Shown: positions 1 to 5,880 of the stretch, piece after piece
Numbering within the stretch: position 1 is the first letter of the stretch
Layout of the letters: every line of letters starts with the position of its first letter
Source: an uncultured Myxococcales bacterium
Lineage (GTDB): Bacteria; Myxococcota_A; UBA9042
DNA length: 5,880 nucleotides
NCBI GenBank assembly: GCA_937915965.1
Contig: CALGHC010000082.1
Coordinates: 1 to 5,880, forward strand
Reading direction: 5' to 3'
Position numbers and translations under genes: made by a program
Notes under the pieces: generated by a model
Database searches by the model: none
What the model was told of the DNA's origin: nothing
The model's input: the letters and a program-made list of their open reading frames with translations, nothing else

Positions 1-11
1 CCCCACTGCGT

Positions 12-27
12 GGCGGCGTTCGCCGCC
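12..27 (+). other. GC-rich perfect hairpin in leader
   Basis: The six bases GGCGGC are followed by a four-base GTTC loop and the exact complement GCCGCC. This would form a stable 6-bp stem in RNA. There is no run of T after it, so it is not a classical intrinsic terminator. It could mark the 3' end of an upstream gene: one frame reads open from base 1 to a TGA at 28-30, but nine codons are too few to assign. It could equally be chance in GC-rich DNA. Confidence 0.25.
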
Positions 28-71
28 TGAGACCCGGAATTGGGAACCGCGCCCGTTCGCTGCCTCCCCCC

Positions 72-100
72 AAGACAAAATCAAATCGCCCCCCTACAAT
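72..100 (+). promoter_or_regulatory. Candidate sigma-70-type promoter for the PLP enzyme gene
   Basis: A -35-like AAGACA (72-77, four of six matches to TTGACA) is separated by exactly 17 bases from a -10-like TACAAT (95-100, five of six matches to TATAAT). It sits in the most A-rich patch of an otherwise very GC-rich leader. A transcript would start near base 107 and give a leader of about 35 bases before the ATG at 142. The site also argues against the longer TTG start at base 40, which would place the promoter inside the gene. Seen by eye only. Confidence 0.5.
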
Positions 101-129
101 CCGCCGCCCGCGCCACGCCGGCGCACCTC

Positions 130-134
130 AGGAG
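130..134 (+). promoter_or_regulatory. Ribosome binding site of the PLP enzyme gene
   Basis: AGGAG lies seven bases before the ATG at 142 and decides the start. The surrounding bases CCTCAGGAGCCT (126-137) are nearly repeated before the M20 gene (CCTCAGGAGTCT, 4143-4154). Confidence 0.75.
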
Positions 135-141
135 CCTCGCC

Positions 142-1629
<1,488 letters not shown>

Positions 1630-1662
1630 CGCAGCGGCGGCAAGCACCGCAAACTGACGGAC

Positions 1663-1839
1663 GTGCTGTTTCTCATCGTTGCCGGGCTTCTTGCGGGCTG
1701 CGAGGGCGCGGAGGCCGGCCTGCCCGCAGCTACTGCGCACGTTCGAATCGGAGGACCGGCAGAGGACCGCCCAGCTACCCCACCACCATCCGCACCAGCG
1801 CCTCGGGCAGACGGCCGCTTCGCTGCAGATCGCGCATGA
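1663..1839 (+). CDS. Possible small lipoprotein (58 aa), doubtful
   Basis: A GTG-start frame encodes 58 residues beginning VLFLIVAGLLAGCEGAEAG. A hydrophobic run ends in a good lipobox (LAGC, Cys13), followed by a Pro/Ala-rich stretch (TPPPSAPAP), as expected of a short secreted lipoprotein. Against it: no convincing ribosome binding site precedes the GTG, the short n-region has no positive charge, and the last 65 bases run antisense over the end of nadA. The same frame is open back to the stop of the PLP gene and includes a basic stretch (GGKHRKLTD) just before the GTG, so a CTG start at 1654 or a decayed longer gene are alternatives. It could be chance in GC-rich DNA. Confidence 0.2.
   Translation: MLFLIVAGLLAGCEGAEAGLPAATAHVRIGGPAEDRPATPPPSAPAPRADGRFAADRA
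1692..1728. terminator. Stem-loop between convergent genes, possible bidirectional terminator
   Basis: TGCGGGC (1692-1698) pairs with GCCCGCA (1722-1728) around a 23-base loop that contains the 10-bp perfect palindrome AGGCCGGCCT (1712-1721). It lies between the stop codons of the two convergent genes (1629 and 1775), where a shared terminator would be expected. There is no T-tract on either side and the loop is long, so the call is weak. Confidence 0.25.
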
Positions 1840-3232
1840 ACAAGATGGGCTCGCTGCCCAGGTCGGCGACGGTGCGCTCGCCTCCGCCGGGCAGTGTGAC
1901 GTTATCGGCGTATTTGCGCGGCCGGAAGGCGTCGAGCGCGGCGACGTTGCCTGCCGCCAGCGTCTCGACCAGACCGATGAGGGCGTCGAGCGAGTTCATC
2001 TTCATGTACGGGCACGTCGCGCAGCCACCCGCCGTCGAGCAGCCCTCGCCGCTGGGCACGCCGGGGACCACGCCGAGGTCCGCCTCGCCGGTCGCGGAGA
2101 TGGCCTCCGACGCGACCGGGAAGATGATATCCACGGCGATGTCGGTGCGCCCCGAGGCGACCAGCGCGGCCTGCACGCGGCGGACGATGGCGGTGACCAT
2201 GCCGGCCTCGGTGCCGAGCACGAAGGCGAGGGTCGCCGCTTCCGGCCGGGCGACGGCCTCGTCGACGCGGGCCTGGATGAACTTCAACAGGTCTGAGGTC
2301 GATCCCACGACGCCGCGGCCACGCCGCTGCGCTTCGGCGGCGAGGGCGAACATCTCGCCGGGCACCTCGAGGTGGGCGGTGAGATAGGCGTCGGCGTGGT
2401 CCCGACGCACCCGCGCGACGACGTCGGCGCCAAAGAGGTGGTGGACGACACAGGCGCCCTGCTCAAAGGGGTGAAAGCGCGCGGCGAGCCCTGCGAGCGT
2501 GGCCTCGTCGTGAGCGGGGTGCAAGGCGGCGACGGCGTCGGGGCCCAGCGCGACCGCGCCGGCGAAGAGGGCCTGCAGGTTGTGGCCCATGTAGGTGTCG
2601 GGGCCAAACCAGACGTGCAGATCGGCGATCTGGGCGGCAGCCTGCAACACGGTATGCACGACGTTCGACGACGTGCAGGTGATCGTCGGCACCAGCGCGT
2701 GGGACTTCGCCTTCGTCGCCAGGCTGGTGTTGATGTAGACGACGTGCAGGGAGCGTGGGGTCGCGGCGGCCTGGGTGAGCCAGGCGCCATAGCCGACGTC
2801 CTCTGCGGAGGCGGCCAGCGAGCAGCCGATGGGCTCGGCGGCAACCCGGAAGACCGGCACGCGGTCGTGACCGGCCGCGTCGAGCATCGCGCGCACGTTC
2901 TCGCTCATGAAGTCGACGCCGAGCACGACGATGGCGCGCGCGCCGGCCTCGACCATGGCGACGGCGCGATCGGCCATCACCAGCGAATCGGAGATGTGGA
3001 TGTGCGGCCACGAGGCAGCGCTGAGGACGCCTTGCAGCTCGGCGTCCATGTAGAAGTGGGCGACCACGCCGATGTCGCCGGCAGCGAGCAGACGGTCGAT
3101 CCGCGCGACCGCCGCGCGGTCCGGGCGCAGCCAGATCGCCTGCGTCTCGGCGAACGCCCCGCGCGCCTCGAAGCTGTCGGGACGGATACGCAACGTCGGA
3201 AAGCCGGTCGCGGCGGAACGGGTCTCAGACAT
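1775..3232 (-). CDS. nadA: Quinolinate synthase NadA (long form)
   Basis: Encodes 485 residues. NadA is the [4Fe-4S] enzyme that condenses iminoaspartate with dihydroxyacetone phosphate to quinolinate in de novo NAD synthesis, in the cytosol. Motifs in order: VVAHFYMDAELQGVL (56-70), HISDSLVMADRAV (79-91), GVDFMSENVRAM (105-116), EPIGCSLAASAE (133-144), YINTSLATKAKSHALVPTI (166-184), TCTSSNVV (185-192), WFGPDTYMGHNL (208-219), HLEVPGEMFALA (287-298), GSTSDLLKFI (310-319), and CSTAGGCATCPYMKMN (398-413). C137, C186 and C407 match the three cluster ligands of the E. coli enzyme; C398 and C404 are the accompanying cysteines. The E. coli form has about 350 residues; the extra length and the HFYMDxELQGVL start resemble the NadA domain of plant quinolinate synthase, but without its SufE part. 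The start is ATG at 3232, because AGGAGG lies eight bases upstream; an in-frame start at 3289 lacks that support. NadB and NadC are not in the window. Confidence 0.97.
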   Translation of the reverse strand: MSETRSAATGFPTLRIRPDSFEARGAFAETQAIWLRPDRAAVARIDRLLAAGDIGVVAHFYMDAELQGVLSAASWPHIHISDSLVMADRAVAMVEAGARAIVVLGVDFMSENVRAMLDAAGHDRVPVFRVAAEPIGCSLAASAEDVGYGAWLTQAAATPRSLHVVYINTSLATKAKSHALVPTITCTSSNVVHTVLQAAAQIADLHVWFGPDTYMGHNLQALFAGAVALGPDAVAALHPAHDEATLAGLAARFHPFEQGACVVHHLFGADVVARVRRDHADAYLTAHLEVPGEMFALAAEAQRRGRGVVGSTSDLLKFIQARVDEAVARPEAATLAFVLGTEAGMVTAIVRRVQAALVASGRTDIAVDIIFPVASEAISATGEADLGVVPGVPSGEGCSTAGGCATCPYMKMNSLDALIGLVETLAAGNVAALDAFRPRKYADNVTLPGGGERTVADLGSEPILFMRDLQRSGRLPEALVRMVVG

Positions 3233-3348
3233 CGACAGAGCCTCCTGCGCGCGGATTGCAAGGCCACGCGGGACGCGCGAGGATGGCAAGCGCCGCGTGC
3301 CGAGGCAAGCCGCCCGGGCACCGTCGCGGTCACGGAGCCCCCCTCTAC
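3233..3348. promoter_or_regulatory. Divergent intergenic region between nadA and DUF1415 gene
   Basis: These 116 bases must hold the start signals of nadA (leftwards) and probably of the three-gene unit (rightwards). The stretch is GC-rich and I found no convincing -10/-35 pair in either direction, nor a clear operator palindrome. A weak GGAG at 3334-3337 lies 11 bases before the ATG at 3349. Confidence 0.5.
3241..3246 (-). promoter_or_regulatory. Ribosome binding site of nadA
   Basis: Read on the minus strand this is AGGAGG, a full consensus Shine-Dalgarno, eight bases before the ATG at 3232. It selects the 485-residue protein over the 504-residue alternative. Confidence 0.8.
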
Positions 3349-4128
3349 ATGCACAGCCGTCACATCGACGCCGAACGCGCCGTCCTCTCGATCAACGACA
3401 CCTGGCTCGACCGAGTCATCGAGGCGCACCGGATCTGTCCGTTCGCGCGGCCTTGCCGGACCCACGGCAAGCTGATGCGACGGGTGATGTGGCAGACGGC
3501 TCCCGACGTCGACGCGGCGATGCGCGCGATCGCAGAGTTCGAGGCTGACGCCTGCGCCGACGCCGAGATCGGCTTGCTGATCTTCCCCAACCTGGCGACA
3601 GTCGCGACCAAGACCTTCGACAGCTTCCACGTCGCCGTACGCGAGGCCTACGAGGCTCGCTGGGGCGACGGCCAGCAGTTCTACCTGGTGCCCTTTCACC
3701 CCCAGTACGCGTTCGACGACGGCGACGCCCATCGCCTGGTGCGTTTCTGGCGCAAGAGCCCGGACCCGGCCTTCCAGTTCGTGCGCATCGCGGTCCTCGA
3801 CGCCGTCCGAGGCACGGACCGGGCGGCGGCGATATCTCACGAGATCCAACGCCGCCTCGCAGACGGGACCGACATCGACGAGGTCTTGACCTGGTTGGAG
3901 GCGCAGAAGGCGCCGGTGGCGCTCGCCGACCAGGTCTCGCAGGACAACTTCCGCACCATGCAGCGCCACCGGCGCGGCGCCTTCGAAGCGATCCTCACTG
4001 AGATCAACGAGCTGCGCCACCGTGCCTACGCCGCGGCTGGCTTGAACGAGACGGCCGCCGGCGGCTGGGCCGACAGCCCGTGGACGCGCATCGCCGACGC
4101 CGCGGACCACGCCGCGACGCCTGCCTGA
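3349..4128 (+). CDS. DUF1415-family protein of unknown function
   Basis: Encodes 259 residues. The layout matches the DUF1415 family: a helix with DTWLDRVIEAHRICPFARP (17-35, the family's CPFA motif), a hydrophobic strand IGLLIFPNL (74-82) with a following Phe-rich helix (KTFDSFHVAV, 88-97), FYLVPFHPQYAFDD (111-124, the family's FHPQY/F motif), and a segment that opens with SPDPAFQFVRI (137-147). The invariant-looking Cys30, His117 and Gln119 could form a site, but no activity is known to me. Family members are usually near 180-200 residues; this one carries a longer, mostly helical C-terminal part (about 155-259). No signal peptide or membrane segment. The ATG at 3349 is preferred because the family homology starts just after it; its ribosome binding site (GGAG, 11 bases away) is weak, and an in-frame ATG at 3283 has nothing better. 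It is first of a unit with the M20 gene 29 bases downstream. Confidence 0.85.
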   Translation: MHSRHIDAERAVLSINDTWLDRVIEAHRICPFARPCRTHGKLMRRVMWQTAPDVDAAMRAIAEFEADACADAEIGLLIFPNLATVATKTFDSFHVAVREAYEARWGDGQQFYLVPFHPQYAFDDGDAHRLVRFWRKSPDPAFQFVRIAVLDAVRGTDRAAAISHEIQRRLADGTDIDEVLTWLEAQKAPVALADQVSQDNFRTMQRHRRGAFEAILTEINELRHRAYAAAGLNETAAGGWADSPWTRIADAADHAATPA

Positions 4129-4146
4129 CCCCTCTTCGTCCGCCTC

Positions 4147-4151
4147 AGGAG
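4147..4151 (+). promoter_or_regulatory. Ribosome binding site selecting a GTG start
   Basis: AGGAG lies six bases before the GTG at 4158 and decides the start of the M20 gene; the in-frame ATG at 4080 would lie inside the end of the DUF1415 gene. Confidence 0.75.
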
Positions 4152-4157
4152 TCTGCT

Positions 4158-5417
4158 GTGTCTCGATCGCCTCGACCCACCGCGCCGTTGCCCGGTCGCG
4201 AGCGGATCGCGCGCATCAAAGCCCGCCTCGGCGAGCTGGTCGGCTGCTATTCGCCCTCTCACGGCGAGGGCGCGCTGCTCGACCGGCTGGTGACGACCCT
4301 GCAGGGCGCCGGCTACCGACCGACGGTGCAGCCGATCGAGGGTGCGGCGGGCAACCTGCTGATCTCGCTCTGCGACGACGGAAGCGGCGCCCTGCCCGGC
4401 GACATCTGGCTCACCCACTACGACACCGTCTCTGAACACCTGGGCGCCGGGCCGCGGCTCGTCTGCGTCGACGACGAGGCGACCGGCCTGGGCGTGGTCG
4501 ACACCAAGGGCGCCATCGCCGCGCTGATCGACGTGCTCGTCGAGGACGCCGCCGCGATCCGTGCGGCCGCGCCGCGCCTGGGCGTCGTCCTGGTCTGCGA
4601 CGAGGAGGACATGCAGACGGGCGTTGGCGGCCTGATCGATGCGGCGACCGGCCCATTTGACCGAGGCGATCGCGCGGCGACGGCAACGGCAGCCACAACG
4701 AACGCAGCAGCCCCGCGTTCGGCGACGGCCGCACCGACCTCGGCGTTGGTCTTCGAGCCAACCCGCAGCCGCATGCAGAGTCGCTTCAGGGGCTTCGCCG
4801 AGCTGGAGCTTGAGGTCGAGTCGCGCCAGCTCCACGCCGCCTTCGCTGCCGAGGTCGACGGCGCCGCCTGGCTCCTCGCTGCCACCGCGGCGGCGTTTCG
4901 CGCGCGGTTGGCTGCCGTCTACGGCGACGCGGTGGCGCTGAACCTGCGCGAGCTCGCGTCCGGGCCGTCTGGCTTCGTCACGCCGGCGCGCGCCTCGCTC
5001 AGCCTCGACGCCCACGCCGACCCCACCATCGCCCCCGCCGAGATCGAGCGCCTCTTCCGCGAGACCGTGCAGGCAGCTCGGCGGGCGTCTCCGCACGCAG
5101 CGTTCCAGATCCCCTACGCCCGCTCCTTCCGCGGGCAGGTTGACGCCCCGGACCATGGACCGCTCGCCGCGCTCGCGGCTGCCTTCGGGTCCGCCCGAGC
5201 CGCCGCCACCGAGGCCTTTCCCAGCCACAGCGACGCCAACGTGCTCGCCGAGGCCGGCTGCTTGTCGACGGTCTTCGGGCCAGGCGATCTGCGCGTCGCC
5301 CACGGCCCTGGCGAGCGCGTCTCGCTGGTCGAGCTCGCTCGCTTTGCTGAGACACTCCACCACGCCTGGCCGCTCTACGCGCGCGCTCCGGCGGCCACCA
5401 CGACGAGGAGACCATGA
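4158..5417 (+). CDS. M20-family zinc amidohydrolase (ArgE/DapE/LysK-like)
   Basis: Encodes 419 residues of a cytosolic two-metal peptidase/deacylase of the M20 family. Visible residues in order: THYDTV (86-91; H87 metal ligand, D89), VVDTKGA (113-119; D115 bridging ligand), CDEED (147-151; E149 general base, E150 ligand), FEPT (199-202; E200 ligand), the dimerisation domain beginning SRFRGFAELELEVE (208-221) with H226 at the usual trans-acting position, and FGPGDLRVAHGPGE (373-386; H382 ligand). All catalytic and metal residues are present, so it should be active. Substrates in this family include N-acetylornithine, succinyl-diaminopimelate, LysW-carried lysine and small peptides; the motifs do not separate these. 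An Ala/Thr-rich segment (A173-S195) is inserted between the catalytic core and the FEPT strand and is not expected in the family. The gene starts at GTG and its TGA overlaps the next ATG (ATGA), so it is probably translated together with the ureohydrolase. Confidence 0.95.
   Translation: MSRSPRPTAPLPGRERIARIKARLGELVGCYSPSHGEGALLDRLVTTLQGAGYRPTVQPIEGAAGNLLISLCDDGSGALPGDIWLTHYDTVSEHLGAGPRLVCVDDEATGLGVVDTKGAIAALIDVLVEDAAAIRAAAPRLGVVLVCDEEDMQTGVGGLIDAATGPFDRGDRAATATAATTNAAAPRSATAAPTSALVFEPTRSRMQSRFRGFAELELEVESRQLHAAFAAEVDGAAWLLAATAAAFRARLAAVYGDAVALNLRELASGPSGFVTPARASLSLDAHADPTIAPAEIERLFRETVQAARRASPHAAFQIPYARSFRGQVDAPDHGPLAALAAAFGSARAAATEAFPSHSDANVLAEAGCLSTVFGPGDLRVAHGPGERVSLVELARFAETLHHAWPLYARAPAATTTRRP
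4674..4742 (+). other. Ala/Thr-rich low-complexity insert in the M20 protein
   Basis: Codons 173-195 of the M20 gene are nearly all Ala, Thr, Pro or Ser (AATATAATTNAAAPRSATAA is its first part). Other M20 enzymes pass almost directly from the helix after the DEE motif to the EPT strand. The reading frame is intact across it and the EPT motif follows, so this is an inserted flexible loop, not a frameshift. Confidence 0.65.
5405..5410 (+). promoter_or_regulatory. Ribosome binding site of the ureohydrolase gene
   Basis: GAGGAG lies just three bases before the ATG at 5414 (five if GAGG alone pairs). This is close spacing, but the ATGA overlap with the M20 stop would allow re-initiation by the same ribosomes. 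Confidence 0.5.
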
Positions 5418-5880
5418 ATTCCGCCCCCGCAGCCACGCCTACCGCCGCAGCCACGCCACGCCCCGCAGCGACGCCCACCGAATCCCCGATCTACGCCGAC
5501 GCCGGCGACTACTCTGCCCTGCCCGTCGTGGTCGCCGCCGAGGCGACGGTCGCCCTGCTTGAGTGCCCGTACGACCGCACCTCCTCGGGCAGCCGCGGCT
5601 CGGCGGAAGCCCTCGACGCGATCCTCGCCTGGCGTCAGCACTTCGAGACCTACAGCCCCTACAGCCGCCGCGACCTCGCCGCGCCGGCGTGCCTCACCCT
5701 CGACCGATCGCTGCGTGGTGTCGTCGACGAGCTCACGGCGCGGGAGATGGCCGAGGCGGTTCGGGCCGCGACCGACGCCCACCTCGCGGCCGGCAGGCGG
5801 GTACTGGCCGTCGGCGGCGAGCACACAATCGCCTATGGCGCGCTCGAGGCGCTGGTCCGCCGGGCCCGCGACCAGGGCAG
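5414..5880 (+). CDS. Agmatinase/arginase-family ureohydrolase, 5' part
   Basis: The first 155 residues are present; the gene runs off the window. The family hydrolyses a guanidino group to urea and an amine using two manganese ions (agmatine to putrescine, arginine to ornithine, and related substrates). LLECPYDRTSSGSRGSAEAL (48-67) matches the N-terminal G-x-P-x-D...G motif, FETYSPYSRRDL (77-88) is a stretch common in agmatinase-like proteins, and VGGEHT (133-138) is the GGDHS metal motif with Glu in place of Asp and H137 as the first ligand. The remaining ligands (DAHxD, SxDxDxxDP) lie beyond the end. Before the fold starts, residues 1-25 are Ala/Thr/Pro-rich. The ATG overlaps the stop of the M20 gene, so both are probably made together. 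Agmatinase is the more likely role than arginase, but guanidinobutyrase or another guanidino hydrolase is possible. Confidence 0.92.
   Translation, partial: MNSAPAATPTAAATPRPAATPTESPIYADAGDYSALPVVVAAEATVALLECPYDRTSSGSRGSAEALDAILAWRQHFETYSPYSRRDLAAPACLTLDRSLRGVVDELTAREMAEAVRAATDAHLAAGRRVLAVGGEHTIAYGALEALVRRARDQG
5429..5482 (+). repeat. Three-copy 18-bp tandem repeat at the ureohydrolase N-terminus
   Basis: Three units of 18 bases start at 5429, 5447 and 5465, each opening with GCAGCSACGCC and differing mainly in the last six bases. The period is a multiple of three, so the frame is kept and the protein shows AATPTA, AATPRP, AATPTE. The array lies within the first 25 codons. Confidence 0.75.

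Noticed and set aside
40..141. N-terminal extension of the PLP enzyme from a TTG at base 40
   Set aside because: It lacks a ribosome binding site, its 34 residues do not resemble the family, and it would cover the promoter candidate and the AGGAG that serves the ATG at 142.
3283..3348. Earlier ATG start for the DUF1415 protein
   Set aside because: The purine-rich bases directly touch the ATG, leaving no spacing, and the added residues are basic and unlike the family.
2372..3475. A 367-codon plus-strand frame across nadA and the divergent gap
   Set aside because: It is antisense to a complete NadA with all cluster cysteines, and its composition is that of a shadow frame.
2977..4110. A 377-codon minus-strand frame opposite the DUF1415 gene, running into nadA
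   Set aside because: No family resemblance, no ribosome binding site, and it overlaps the start of nadA in another frame.
4674..4742. A frameshift in the M20 gene, suspected from the sudden Ala/Thr-rich stretch
   Set aside because: The same frame resumes with the FEPT motif and a normal dimerisation domain, so an insert explains it better.
4026..5363. A 445-codon open frame on the minus strand opposite the M20 gene
   Set aside because: It is as long as the real gene, but its product is Arg/Gly/Asp-rich without recognisable motifs, while the plus strand has every M20 metal ligand. Long antisense frames are normal at this GC content.

Overview
The window is GC-rich (roughly 70 % by eye) and almost fully coding, with no recognisable mobile element, tRNA, rRNA or CRISPR array. 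GC-ending codons dominate and all five main genes look alike in composition. They read as bacterial housekeeping or secondary metabolism genes of a high-GC organism. A myxobacterium-like (Myxococcota) source fits the long NadA form and the general style, but this is a guess from style, not something the sequence proves.

Layout: (1) Bases 1-141 are a leader with a GC hairpin, a good sigma-70-type promoter candidate and a ribosome binding site. (2) Bases 142-1629 (+) encode a 495-residue fold-type II PLP enzyme related to cysteine synthase/cystathionine beta-synthase. (3) Bases 1630-1774 separate two convergent genes; the stretch holds an imperfect stem-loop and a possible 58-residue lipoprotein-like ORF that runs into the antisense of the next gene. 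(4) Bases 1775-3232 (-) encode NadA, quinolinate synthase, in its long form with all three expected cluster cysteines. (5) Bases 3233-3348 are a short divergent intergenic region. (6) From 3349 to the end (+) lies a tight three-gene unit: a DUF1415-family protein, an M20 metallo-amidohydrolase (ArgE/DapE/LysK-like), and the first 155 residues of an agmatinase/arginase-family ureohydrolase whose start overlaps the M20 stop (ATGA).

How the genes fit together: NadA makes the pyridine-ring precursor of NAD and has no obvious link to its neighbours. The most coherent unit is DUF1415-M20-ureohydrolase. An amide-bond hydrolase coupled translationally to a guanidino hydrolase suggests a small pathway on an arginine-, ornithine- or agmatine-derived compound, with the DUF1415 protein as an unknown third member. 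That linkage is inference from gene order. I see no clearly new defence or mobile system here. The points most worth following are this operon, the changed PLP-nitrogen-binding position in the cysteine synthase-like enzyme, and the Ala/Thr/Pro-rich low-complexity segments in the two adjacent hydrolases.
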